Assembly (NCBI GenBank): GCA_018268715.1
Contig: JAFDVZ010000006.1
Span: forward strand, 62,001-126,000
Direction: 5' to 3'
Length of the DNA stretch: 64,000 nucleotides
Source: Acidobacteriota bacterium
Lineage (GTDB): Bacteria > Acidobacteriota > Terriglobia > Bryobacterales > Bryobacteraceae
Each line of letters begins with the position of its first letter. Within the stretch, counting starts at the first letter, position 1. Made by a program: the position numbers and the translations under genes. This document shows positions 36,258-44,528 of this stretch, piece after piece. Below the pieces are notes generated by a model that was given only the letters and a program-made list of their open reading frames with translations, made no database searches and was not told where the DNA came from.

Positions 36258-37840
36258 CGGGAACCAGCCTCGGCGCCTTCGCCGAAAGCGACGGCGAACG
36301 TCACGTTCCGCCAGCCGGCGCCGGTTCTGGCGTCCACCGCGGAGTCCATTTTCAGCACGCCCGCGGAGACGCCCTGGCGGATCAACTCCTTCATTACGCC
36401 GGCCGCGCGGGCGGCCGCCAGATTCGGATTGTTGGGGCTCGGCGTGCCCCCGTCGGCGCGGCCGAGAACTGTGATCGAGACCGAGCGCGCGATGCCCCGG
36501 CCTTCGGCCTCGAGCGTGGCGGCCACCTTGGCGGCGCCCTGGAGGGTAAGCGCTTCGGCGGGTTGAATCTCCGCCGAGCCCTCCGCAAAGCGGATGATCG
36601 CCGATTCGAGCGCGATCCGGCTCGAGTCCATGTCGGCATCCACCAGGCCGGCGATGCGCACGCGGTCGACGCCGGGGATGGCCGGCGCGGCCTTGAGCGC
36701 TCCGGAAATCCAGAAATGCGGCGCCGTTCCGGAGATGTCGAGCACTCCGCCCGTCGAGGCCAGGACCACTCCCGCCGGCGGCTGCAACACGATCCGGGCC
36801 CGCTTCTCCGCGATCGCGGAATCGAGCGAGCAAAAGGCTCGCCAGGAGGCGTCGATTTTTGCGGGGTCGACGCCGGCGGCGGCAAGCACGCGGCGGGGAT
36901 CGGCGGCGAGCGGGTCCCGCAGCCCCGCCACATGGTAGCGGCCGCCGGCGCGCTCCGAGGACACGACCATGATGCCGGGCTCGGCCTGAAGGCGCGAGAG
37001 AGCGCGGCGCCACTCGTTGGCCGAACGCATGGAGAAGTACAACCAGACGCCGCCGAGCACGGCCAGAAGCGCCGCCACGATCCACAGAGGTCTGGCGGCG
37101 GGCCGCGCCGGGGGACGATACTTCGCCGCCAGACATTCTTCGAGCATGGGCTGGCAACGTTCAAAGGCGGCGTTATCGCCTTCAAAAGCGGCCAGGTCGC
37201 GGGCGTGACGCTGCTGGATGGATTCGAGCGCGCCGGCCATGCTGTGGCGCAGCTCAGGCGGAGCGGCGCCGCGAATCACCGTGGCGAGCGTCGCGTTGGG
37301 CCCCTGTTCGAGCCAGACGGTGAGGTCGCCCGCGTCCATGGTGCGCAACGGCGTCTCGGCCCCGGGACTGAACGACTCCTGGACGAAATCCTGGATGGCG
37401 GTGAGCATGCCCGACACCATCGAATTGTCCTGGGCGGCGGAGCTGTCCTTTCCGGCGACGGCCGGGCCCTGCACGTGGGCGAGCAGCAATCCGCTGGGAC
37501 GATGGATCAGCAACACCTGCTCCACGCGATAGATCAGGCTGTGCAGCAGGGCGATTTCAGCAAAGGGACGACCCGTGCGCCAGGCGGTGAAGCGCCAACC
37601 GAGCACACGCGTCGAGAAGCTGTTTTCGAGAATACGGTTGAGCGACTCCACCATGTCGCTGAGAGCGGCGGAGACGGCTTTGCGAATAGCGGGCCCGATA
37701 ACGGGAAACAACACGCCCGCCAGCACACGCGGATCGTTGCGGATCGACAGGCGCAACGAGTGTTCGACGACCGGTTCGATCGCCTCAGCCAGTTCCTCGG
37801 CGGAGTTTACGCTCTCCCGCTCATCGTGGGAGACCGCCAT
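36254..37840 (-). CDS. membrane protein with cytoplasmic roadblock-like and periplasmic OmpA domains
   Basis: 528 residues from ATG 37840, with GGAAGGA seven bases upstream. Residues 1-95: helical, including VIGPAIRKAVSAALSDMVES. About 100-210: a roadblock/LC7-like pattern (RVEQVLLIHRPSGLLLAHV, MVSGMLTAIQDFVQESF, LTVWLEQGPNATLATVIRG). One membrane helix at 251-270. About 275-400: BON-like repeats. About 410-520: OmpA-like peptidoglycan-binding domain with D463 and R478 at the usual contacts. It could sense the cell wall outside and act on the neighbouring GTPase inside; this is inference from domains and gene order. Confidence 0.78.
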   Translation of the reverse strand: MAVSHDERESVNSAEELAEAIEPVVEHSLRLSIRNDPRVLAGVLFPVIGPAIRKAVSAALSDMVESLNRILENSFSTRVLGWRFTAWRTGRPFAEIALLHSLIYRVEQVLLIHRPSGLLLAHVQGPAVAGKDSSAAQDNSMVSGMLTAIQDFVQESFSPGAETPLRTMDAGDLTVWLEQGPNATLATVIRGAAPPELRHSMAGALESIQQRHARDLAAFEGDNAAFERCQPMLEECLAAKYRPPARPAARPLWIVAALLAVLGGVWLYFSMRSANEWRRALSRLQAEPGIMVVSSERAGGRYHVAGLRDPLAADPRRVLAAAGVDPAKIDASWRAFCSLDSAIAEKRARIVLQPPAGVVLASTGGVLDISGTAPHFWISGALKAAPAIPGVDRVRIAGLVDADMDSSRIALESAIIRFAEGSAEIQPAEALTLQGAAKVAATLEAEGRGIARSVSITVLGRADGGTPSPNNPNLAAARAAGVMKELIRQGVSAGVLKMDSAVDARTGAGWRNVTFAVAFGEGAEAGSR

Positions 37841-38489
37841 CCTTGAATCCTTCCAGCTGAGGCAGCCGGAATTGGCCTTTCAAGCGCGCCGAGACTTCGC
37901 TCAACAGGTCGGCCATGGCGAAGCGGTCGACCTTGCCGTCGTGCAGATCGCCGAAGTGGCGCTTCAGCACGCCGTGCAGTTCGTCGCGATGGCGGCGGTC
38001 CTCATCCACCAGGAAGGTGTGTTCGTCGAGGATCTGCTGGCGGAGTTCGCGCTGGATGCGGGTGGCCTGTTCGGCCAACTGCTGCGTTTTCCGCTCGACG
38101 TTGGCGGTGAGTTCGGCGACGGTGCGGCCGGCGTTCTCGCCCGCGCCGGTGCGCTCGGTGCGCTCCGAACGGATGTCCTCGGCGAGCGTTTCCACCTCTC
38201 GGCGGACGTAGCTTTCGAGGGCGGCGAAGCGCTTGGACAGCTTCTCCTCGAGATCGGCGGTGGCCCGAAGCATGCGCTCCTCGAGCTGGGTGAAGCGGCG
38301 GTCGTATTCGCGCATGTGGCCGCCAAAGAGAATGTCGCGGATGCGATCGACGTTGTCGGCCAAGGGGGCGGTCGACACAGGGGCCGCGTGGGTTTCCGGT
38401 GGGGCCGCGCCCTCGGGACCTGGAATGAATTGGCCGTTCACCTTTTCGGGAACGGGCGTGGAGTCTGGTCCGTGCTCAGAGATTTCCAT
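37821..38489 (-). CDS. coiled-coil protein, first gene of the GTPase/OmpA unit
   Basis: 222 residues from ATG 38489, with GGAG seven bases upstream. The N-terminal 55 residues are Pro-rich and probably disordered. DRIRDILFGGHMREYDRRFT leads into a long charged coiled coil (about 75-185). The end (FAMADLLSEVSARLKGQF) is a short helical cap. No enzyme motif and no membrane segment. Its last 20 bp overlap the roadblock-OmpA gene. An extended -10 (TGCATAAT) lies about 85 bp upstream of the start. Function unknown; possibly a scaffold for the operon products. Confidence 0.75.
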   Translation of the reverse strand: MEISEHGPDSTPVPEKVNGQFIPGPEGAAPPETHAAPVSTAPLADNVDRIRDILFGGHMREYDRRFTQLEERMLRATADLEEKLSKRFAALESYVRREVETLAEDIRSERTERTGAGENAGRTVAELTANVERKTQQLAEQATRIQRELRQQILDEHTFLVDEDRRHRDELHGVLKRHFGDLHDGKVDRFAMADLLSEVSARLKGQFRLPQLEGFKDGGLPR

Positions 38490-38710
38490 AACAAAGCTCC
38501 GTGAGTCCGGCCGCATCGCAACAGGTTAACGGCGGGCGGACGTAGATTCACTGACGCGCTGGGGGCAAGTATCGATTATGCACCAATCGTCCTGTAATCG
38601 TACTGACGGATGAGTCGAAAATCGACACCGGCGGGGGGGCGCGCGGGGCGATTGAAGCGTTGAGGGTGTGAAATTCGTAAGCGGCCTTACGCTTTGGGCT
38701 GGATCGGCCG

Positions 38711-40129
38711 CTACAACGTCATTTGTGGTGGCTGACGGATCTCCTGGCAGCCTCGCACCGTGGGCAGAACCTTGCCGGGGTTGAACCGGATTTCCGGATC
38801 GAATACGCATTTGAGCCGCCGCATCGTGTCGAGCGAGCCCGGGGAGAACAACTGCTCCATCAGGGCCATCTTCTCCATGCCGACGCCGTGTTCGCCGGTG
38901 ATGGAGCCGCCCACAGAGACGCAGTAGGAGAGAATCTCCGCGCCGGCCGCGATGGCCTTGTCGAGTTCGCCGGGAACGCGCGCGTTGAACAGGATGATGG
39001 GGTGGAGGTTGCCGTCGCCGGCGTGGAAGATGTTGCTGATGGCGAGGCCGTAACGCTCCGACACCTGGTGAATGAACCGCAACGTGGCCGGGATCCGGGT
39101 GCGGGGCACCACGCCGTCCTGCACGTAGTAGCTGGGGCTGACGCGTCCCACCGCGCCGAAGGCGTTCTTGCGGCCCTTCCACAGGAGCTCGCGCTCCGCG
39201 GCGTCGCGGGCGATGCGGAACTCGCGGGCGTGGCAGGCGGCGCAGGCCTCGCGGATCTCCTCCACCTGCTCTTCGACGGCTTCGGCCAGCCCCTCGAGCT
39301 CGATCAACAGGACGGCCGCGGCGTCGAGAGGGTAGCCGGCGTGCGTGGCCTCCTCCACCATCCGCAACATGACGCCGTCGAGCATCTCCACCGCCACCGG
39401 CGTGATGGCGCGGGCGGTGATTTCGGCCACCGTGTCGCCGGCGTCGTCGGGCGAGTCGTAGATGGCCAGGATCGTCTTCACCACTTCGGGCTGGCGCATC
39501 AGCCGCACCGTCACCTCCGTGACCAGCACGAGCAGGCCTTCGGAACCGGTCAGCACGCCGGTGAGATCGTAACCGGCGGGGTCGGTGGATTTGCCGCCGA
39601 CACGGATGATGCGGCCGTCCGGCAACACCGCCTCGACGCCCAGCACGTGGTTGGTCGTGACGCCGTAGGCGAGGGTGTGCGGGCCGCCGGCGTTCTCCGC
39701 GACGTTGCCGCCGATGGTGCAGGCGCGCTGGCTGGACGGGTCCGGCGCGTAGAAGTAGCCGGAGCCCTGGACGGCGAGCGTAATGTCGAGATTGACGACG
39801 CCGGGTTGCACCACCGCCCGCTCGTTGGCGAGGTCGATTTCGAGGATGCGGTTCATGCGGGCGAAGCCGATCATCAGGCCGCCCTGGTGGGCGATGGCGC
39901 CGCCGCTCAGACCGGTGCCCGCGCCACGGCCGATGACGGGGATGGAGAAACGATTGGCGACGCGGACCAGTTCGGCTGCCTGCTCGGTGGTGCGCGGCAG
40001 CGCCACGATGTCAGGCTTGCCGCGGTCGACGCTGCCGTCGTAGGAGTAGAGGGCGAGATCCTCGGGCCGATGGAGGCATCCGGAGGGACCGGTGATGCGC
40101 TCGACGGCTTCCACCAGGCCGGGGATCAC
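38711..40129 (-). CDS. glcD: FAD-linked oxidase, glycolate oxidase GlcD / D-lactate dehydrogenase type
   Basis: 472 residues, overlapping the thioredoxin gene stop as GTGA. FAD-binding PCMH domain (about 40-220: PRTTEQAAELVRVANRF, GRGAGTGLSGG, CTIGGNVAENAGG) and the C-terminal oxidase domain with NIFHAGDGNLHP and TGEHGVGMEKM. It oxidises a short 2-hydroxyacid such as glycolate or D-lactate. The partner subunits GlcE and GlcF are not here, so it may work alone or with partners elsewhere. Confidence 0.9.
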   Translation of the reverse strand: MIPGLVEAVERITGPSGCLHRPEDLALYSYDGSVDRGKPDIVALPRTTEQAAELVRVANRFSIPVIGRGAGTGLSGGAIAHQGGLMIGFARMNRILEIDLANERAVVQPGVVNLDITLAVQGSGYFYAPDPSSQRACTIGGNVAENAGGPHTLAYGVTTNHVLGVEAVLPDGRIIRVGGKSTDPAGYDLTGVLTGSEGLLVLVTEVTVRLMRQPEVVKTILAIYDSPDDAGDTVAEITARAITPVAVEMLDGVMLRMVEEATHAGYPLDAAAVLLIELEGLAEAVEEQVEEIREACAACHAREFRIARDAAERELLWKGRKNAFGAVGRVSPSYYVQDGVVPRTRIPATLRFIHQVSERYGLAISNIFHAGDGNLHPIILFNARVPGELDKAIAAGAEILSYCVSVGGSITGEHGVGMEKMALMEQLFSPGSLDTMRRLKCVFDPEIRFNPGKVLPTVRGCQEIRQPPQMTL

Positions 40130-40653
40130 AGCAGGCTCTGGAAGTAGTTGAGGAACGCCGGGTCCATCCAGTCGCGAGCGTTCGCTTCCTTATATAGGAC
40201 CTTGCCGTCCTTGCCGATGATATAGGTCTCCGGGTACATGAAGGTGCCGTAGGAGACCGGGATGCCGGCGTCAGGGTCGCGAGAACTCAGGAAGGCGGGC
40301 TTCACGCGGTCGAGCAACTCCTTGTAGCGCTTCTCGTTGCGGTCGACGCTGACGGCGAGCACCGTCACGCCCTGGTTCTGGAATTTGCGCGTGAACTGGT
40401 CGAGCGAGGGGAGTTCCTGGAGGCAGGGTCCGCACCAGGTGGCCCAGAAGTTCAGCACCAGGACCTTGCCGCCGAAGTCGGATCGCGAGATGGTGCGGCC
40501 CTGGTCGGTGGCGACGGTGAACTTGGGGGCGGTGTCGCCCTTTTCGACGACCTTCGGCTCCAGCGTGCCCGCTACCACGACACAGAGGGCAATAGTGAGG
40601 ATGGCGGCCGCCGCCTTGAGAATCAGGTCTGTTCTGCTATTTGCTGCCTTCAC
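40126..40653 (-). CDS. TlpA/ResA-type membrane-anchored thioredoxin
   Basis: 175 residues. An N-terminal membrane anchor (about 11-30, LILKAAAAILTIALCVVVAG) is followed by a redoxin domain with active site WCGPC (FWATWCGPCLQELPSLDQF) and the cis-proline loop. It acts as an extracytoplasmic disulfide reductase, for example in cytochrome c maturation or thiol homeostasis. It is the first gene of a two-gene set with glcD; a functional tie is not obvious. Confidence 0.9.
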   Translation of the reverse strand: MKAANSRTDLILKAAAAILTIALCVVVAGTLEPKVVEKGDTAPKFTVATDQGRTISRSDFGGKVLVLNFWATWCGPCLQELPSLDQFTRKFQNQGVTVLAVSVDRNEKRYKELLDRVKPAFLSSRDPDAGIPVSYGTFMYPETYIIGKDGKVLYKEANARDWMDPAFLNYFQSLL

Positions 40654-40716
40654 GTTGTATCCCCGGGGACTACCCCTATTTTAGAGGATCTGTTTCGGGG
40701 GCCGGGACATCTGATA

Positions 40717-41136
40717 ATGGAAAACATGCTCATCACCCGACGCGTCGATTTCTCAGCATCGCACGTTTGCCGGAAGCCTGGGGCCAGCGAGGAGGAGAAT
40801 TACGCGCTGTACGGTCCGGCGGCCAATCCTCACGGGCACGGGCACAATTACGTGCTGGAGGTGACGCTGGAGGGGGCTCCGGATCCGGTGACGGGCATGG
40901 TGTACGATTTGAAGGCGTTGAAGGAAGTGGTGAATCGGGAGGTGGTGGATCCCCTGGATCACCGCTTTCTGAATCACGAGGCGCCGCCGTTTGACCGGGT
41001 GATTCCCACCGTGGAGAACGTGGCGATCGAGATCTGGCGGCGCCTGGCCCCGCATTTCAACGGGACCGTGCGGCTGGCCAACGTGCGGCTGTATGAGACC
41101 GAGGACCTGTTTGTCGACTACGCGGGGCGGTCGTGA
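40717..41136 (+). CDS. 6-pyruvoyltetrahydropterin synthase/QueD paralogue lacking the catalytic cysteine
   Basis: 139 residues. PTPS/QueD fold: FSASHVCRK, GHGHNYVLEV, VYDLKALK, DHRFLN, PTVENVA and YETED. Zinc ligands H16, H41 and H43 are present. Against the next gene, the residue at the catalytic cysteine is Ala35 (YGPAANPHGHGH versus [12 protein letters not shown]), and no Glu replaces it as in the PTPS-III variant. It may be a non-catalytic subunit or have another activity. The 3' end overlaps the next gene as GTGA. Confidence 0.88.
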   Translation: MENMLITRRVDFSASHVCRKPGASEEENYALYGPAANPHGHGHNYVLEVTLEGAPDPVTGMVYDLKALKEVVNREVVDPLDHRFLNHEAPPFDRVIPTVENVAIEIWRRLAPHFNGTVRLANVRLYETEDLFVDYAGRS

Positions 41137-41549
41137 GGCTGACCCGGCGGTACCGTTTCTCGGCCTCCCACCGGCTGCATTCCCACGCCTTGAGCGACGA
41201 GGAGAACCGGCGGATCTACGGCAAGTGCAACTATCCGTTCGGGCACGGGCACGATTACGTGCTGGAGGTCAGCGTGACGGGCCCGCTCGACGCCGCGACC
41301 GGGCGGATTGTGGACCTGGATACGCTGGACGGGCTGGTGGCGAGGGAGATCGTGACGCCGCTCGACCATAAGAATTTGAGCCTCGAGGTGGGGGCGTTCC
41401 GGGAGACCGTTCCGACCACGGAGAACCTGGTGGCGGAGATTCGCCGGCGGCTCGACGCCGCCTGGAGCGGAGCTTTCGGGGTGGCAGGGCCGTCGCTCGA
41501 GCGGATCCGGGTTGAGGAAACCAAGCGCAATTACATCGAACTGGCATGA
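41133..41549 (+). CDS. 6-pyruvoyltetrahydropterin / 6-carboxytetrahydropterin synthase, intact
   Basis: 138 residues. Zinc ligands H13, H38 and H40 and catalytic C32 ([11 protein letters not shown]) are all present, with DHKNLS, PTTENL and the C-terminal glutamate in VEETKRNY. It converts dihydroneopterin triphosphate to a tetrahydropterin, either the queuosine precursor or the biopterin precursor. Adjacent folE supplies the substrate. The absence of queC and queE nearby leaves both pathways open. Linked to both neighbours by 4-bp overlaps. Confidence 0.92.
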   Translation: MRLTRRYRFSASHRLHSHALSDEENRRIYGKCNYPFGHGHDYVLEVSVTGPLDAATGRIVDLDTLDGLVAREIVTPLDHKNLSLEVGAFRETVPTTENLVAEIRRRLDAAWSGAFGVAGPSLERIRVEETKRNYIELA

Positions 41550-42157
41550 AGAACGTTAAGGTAATCACTCCCAAGCGGGAGCACGAAGAGGGTTTGATCG
41601 CGTCGCATTTGCGCGACATTCTGGCGGAAATCGGCGAGGATCCCGCCCGGGAGGGGCTGCTGCGGACGCCGGGCCGTTTCGAACGCGCCCTGAAGTTCCT
41701 GACCAGCGGCTATGAGGCCGATATTCAGAAAATTGTCAACAACGCCATTTTCACCGAGGCCAACTGCGACGAGATGGTGATTGTGAAGGACATCGAGTTC
41801 TTCAGCATGTGCGAGCATCACCTGTTGCCGTTTTACGGCAAGATGCACGTGGCCTACCTGCCTAAAGGTAAGGTGATCGGGCTCAGCAAGATCCCGCGGC
41901 TGGTGGACGTGTTCGCGCGGCGCCTGCAATTGCAGGAACGGCTGACCACGCAGGTGGCGCAGACGGTGCAGGAGATTCTCGAGCCCGGCGGGGTGGGCGT
42001 CATCGCCGAGGCTCGGCACTTCTGCATGATGATGCGGGGCGTCGAGAAGCAGCATTCGGGAACGGTGACGAGCGCGATGTTGGGGGCGTTCCGCGAGCGC
42101 AAGGAGACTCGCAACGAGTTTCTCTCGCTGGTGCGGATGAAGAATCAACCGTTGTAA
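41546..42157 (+). CDS. folE: GTP cyclohydrolase I
   Basis: 203 residues. Family signatures: ALKFLTSGY, the zinc/active-site segment [31 protein letters not shown] and [14 protein letters not shown]. It converts GTP to 7,8-dihydroneopterin triphosphate plus formate, the first step to folate, queuosine and biopterin. The ATGA overlap with the PTPS gene shows translation coupling. A hairpin terminator follows at 42182. Confidence 0.96.
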   Translation: MKNVKVITPKREHEEGLIASHLRDILAEIGEDPAREGLLRTPGRFERALKFLTSGYEADIQKIVNNAIFTEANCDEMVIVKDIEFFSMCEHHLLPFYGKMHVAYLPKGKVIGLSKIPRLVDVFARRLQLQERLTTQVAQTVQEILEPGGVGVIAEARHFCMMMRGVEKQHSGTVTSAMLGAFRERKETRNEFLSLVRMKNQPL

Positions 42158-42181
42158 GGGCGGCGCGATGGTTCAGCCTGG

Positions 42182-42200
42182 GCGCCTTGGTGGCGCTTTT
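42182..42200 (+). terminator. probable intrinsic terminator after folE
   Basis: Stem GCGCC/GGCGC with loop TTGGT followed directly by TTTT, 24 bp after the folE stop. A second hairpin GCCGGC-TTTC-GCCGGC lies at 42265-42280. Confidence 0.55.
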
Positions 42201-42766
42201 CAGCCGCATCGTCCGTCGGATGGCGGTCCTCAATGAGGCGGATGGTGGTCCTAAAAAAGAAGGAGCCGGCTTTCGCCGGCATATTTCAAGACGCTGTTCG
42301 AGGAATCGGCTGGGCGGGGTGATGGGTGGGGCAAAAGTGGAAAAACTTCGGATAGGGTCCAACTAGCAGCAACTAGCAGAGCAGCCTGATCCCTCGAGCC
42401 ATGTCTTTAACACCGCAAATGCTTGAGCAATTTCCGTGCCAGAATCGTGCAACGTTGAATCAGCAACTTAACGTGATGGATCCCAGCCCAGTGGACGACT
42501 TTTTCATGTTGTCGGCAATTTTGTTCCAGCTCTCGTCCCGATTTGGAACCGCCGAGGCCGTTTCCGGCCGTTCACAGATATACGCGCGCATCGGAAGCGA
42601 AACAGCTCAAAATTCCGGGTTTATTTTCGGCAATTCCCGGAGGGCGGCGGAACGGGGTCCGGCGGGCGCCACCGAACCCCCGGCGCCAGTGCTAAGTTGA
42701 GGATGGGCGGGGCTTTCCTGCTATACTGTTAATTTCGTCCTCACGGCGGATCCGTCCGAGGTGTGT
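42201..42766 (+). other. gene-poor spacer between folE and yceD
   Basis: It holds a short direct repeat (CGGATGGYGGTCCT, twice near 42218-42260), a perfect GCCGGC hairpin at 42265-42280, and AACTAGCAG twice near 42360. A 99-codon frame at 42401-42700 has no ribosome site, no recognisable family and an atypical composition, and is judged non-coding. The yceD promoter ends it. Confidence 0.5.
42697..42727 (+). promoter_or_regulatory. promoter of the yceD-rpmF-plsX group
   Basis: Extended -10 TGCTATACT (TATACT at 42722-42727) with TTGAGG at 42697-42702 as a loosely spaced -35 (19 bp). The predicted start lies about 30 bp before the yceD start codon. Confidence 0.6.
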
Positions 42767-43291
42767 GTGTTTTTCAGTGTCAGGGACTTGGAACTTCGGA
42801 AGGCGCATTTCGATGCGACCTTCCCGCCCGGTGAAATCGGGTTTTCCGATGCGAAGCTGAGACAGGCCTCGCCGTTGGAAACTGAAGGATCCGTGGAACT
42901 TCTAGGCAACACGTTGGGCGAGATCCGGGTGAAGGGTCACCTGAACGTCGCCATGGAGGCCGATTGCGATCGGTGTCTCGAGCCGGCCCGCATGCCGCTC
43001 GACACCGATTTCGATCTGTTTTACCGGCCGGAACCGGAAACCGGCCAGCCGGGCGATGAGGTCGAGATCGACGAAGGGGAAAGCCAGATCGCCTTCTATG
43101 CTGGCGATGGGCTGGAACTCGAGGAGATTCTTCGGGAGCACATTCTGTTGTCGCTTCCGATGCAGCGCGTCTGCAACGACGGCTGCAAGGGAATTTGCCC
43201 GGTCTGCGGGCAGAACCGGAACCTGGTCACCTGCGGTTGCGCCGTCAAGCCGGCCGACGACCGCTGGGCCGCTTTGAAGAATTTGAAATAA
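42767..43291 (+). CDS. yceD: YceD family (DUF177) protein
   Basis: 174 residues from GTG 42767, the GTG with GAGG five bases upstream; a run of overlapping GTGs makes other starts possible. Family features: DLELRKAHFDATFPPGEI at the N-terminus, CDRCLEP, and the cysteine cluster CNDGCKGICPVCGQ near 135-150. The family is tied to 23S rRNA and ribosome assembly and sits before rpmF in most bacteria, as here. Confidence 0.9.
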   Translation: MFFSVRDLELRKAHFDATFPPGEIGFSDAKLRQASPLETEGSVELLGNTLGEIRVKGHLNVAMEADCDRCLEPARMPLDTDFDLFYRPEPETGQPGDEVEIDEGESQIAFYAGDGLELEEILREHILLSLPMQRVCNDGCKGICPVCGQNRNLVTCGCAVKPADDRWAALKNLK

Positions 43292-43300
43292 GGTAGATCG

Positions 43301-43483
43301 ATGCCAAATCCGAAACGACGTCACTCCAAGCGCCGCACGTCCGCGCGCCGCACTCACGATGCCCTGTCCAAGCTCGGCACGGCCGAATGTCCGAATTGTC
43401 ATGAAACCAAGCTGCCGCATCGCGCTTGCCCGCATTGCGGACGCTACAAGGGTCGCGAAGTGGTGGAAGTAGTCGAGCAATAA
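43301..43483 (+). CDS. rpmF: 50S ribosomal protein L32
   Basis: 60 residues. MPNPKRRHSKRRTSARRTHD is the typical basic N-terminus. A zinc ribbon is formed by C30xxC33 and C43xxC46, so this is the zinc-containing paralogue. It lies between yceD and plsX, the usual gene order. Confidence 0.97.
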   Translation: MPNPKRRHSKRRTSARRTHDALSKLGTAECPNCHETKLPHRACPHCGRYKGREVVEVVEQ

Positions 43484-43495
43484 GACTCCGCCCCA

Positions 43496-44521
43496 ATGGT
43501 CACCATCGCGTTGGATGCGATGGGCGGCGATAACGCGCCCAAAGCGGAAGTCGAAGGCGCAATTCAGGCTGCCCGGTCGCTGCCTGTAAAGGTTATCCTG
43601 GTCGGGCGCGAAGATGTCTTGAAGCGCGAGCTGGATCAGCAGGACTGGTCCGGGCTTCCGATCGAGATCAAGCACGCAAGCGAAGTCATCACCATGGAGG
43701 ACGCCGCCGCCAAGGCGATGCGCGCCAAACGCGACTCCTCCATCCGCGTGGCTTCCCGGCTGGTGCGCGACGGCGCGGCCCAGGGCGTAGTGTCGGCCGG
43801 CAACACCGGCGCCGTCATGGCCACGGCCAAGATGGTGCAGGGCATGGTGCCCGGCGTCGACCGTCCGGCGCTCGCGTCGGCGTTTCCCACCCTGACCGGA
43901 CGGCCGGTGGTGGTGGTGGACGTCGGCGCCAACGTGGATTGCGACGCCCGGCTGCTCGCCCAGTTCGCCGTCATGGGCGACATCTACTCTCGCGTCATCT
44001 TCAAGACCGACCGGCCCAAGGTGGGACTGCTGTCGATCGGCGAGGAGGAGCATAAGGGCAACGACCTGACCCGTTCGGCGACGCCCCTGCTCAAATCCCT
44101 GCCCTTGAACTTCGTGGGCAACGTCGAGGGCCGCGACATATACAGCGGCGCCACCGACGTGATCGTCTGCGACGGTTTTGTCGGCAACGTGGCGCTGAAG
44201 GTCAGCGAAGGTCTGGTGGATGTGTTCAAGCACATGTTGCAGGAGTCGCTGAAGGCCACTTTGACCCGGCAACTCGGCTACGTTCTGTCGCGCTCCGCCT
44301 TCGCCGATTTCAAGAAGCGCGTCGATTATTCCGAGTTCGGCGGCGCGCCGCTGCTCGGAGTGCGCGGCGTTTGCATTATTTCCCACGGGCGGTCGACGCC
44401 GAAGGCCATCAAGAACGCGATTCGCGTGGCCGCGGAGTTCGCCGGCGCCCGCATCAACCAACATATTGAGGACGAACTGGCGCGCTGGACCACCACCAAC
44501 GGCAACGGCGCTCACGCATAG
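43496..44521 (+). CDS. plsX: phosphate acyltransferase PlsX
   Basis: 341 residues. [20 protein letters not shown] is the signature N-terminus; [13 protein letters not shown] and [16 protein letters not shown] are further family motifs. It makes acyl-phosphate from acyl-ACP for membrane phospholipid synthesis. It follows rpmF by 12 bp. fabH, often next, is absent, and a dsbD gene follows instead. Confidence 0.96.
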   Translation: MVTIALDAMGGDNAPKAEVEGAIQAARSLPVKVILVGREDVLKRELDQQDWSGLPIEIKHASEVITMEDAAAKAMRAKRDSSIRVASRLVRDGAAQGVVSAGNTGAVMATAKMVQGMVPGVDRPALASAFPTLTGRPVVVVDVGANVDCDARLLAQFAVMGDIYSRVIFKTDRPKVGLLSIGEEEHKGNDLTRSATPLLKSLPLNFVGNVEGRDIYSGATDVIVCDGFVGNVALKVSEGLVDVFKHMLQESLKATLTRQLGYVLSRSAFADFKKRVDYSEFGGAPLLGVRGVCIISHGRSTPKAIKNAIRVAAEFAGARINQHIEDELARWTTTNGNGAHA

Positions 44522-44528
44522 CAATCCC

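Noticed and set aside
42401-42700. 99-codon forward frame in the folE-yceD gap
   Set aside because: No ribosome site, no recognised family, and the end runs into the promoter region of yceD.
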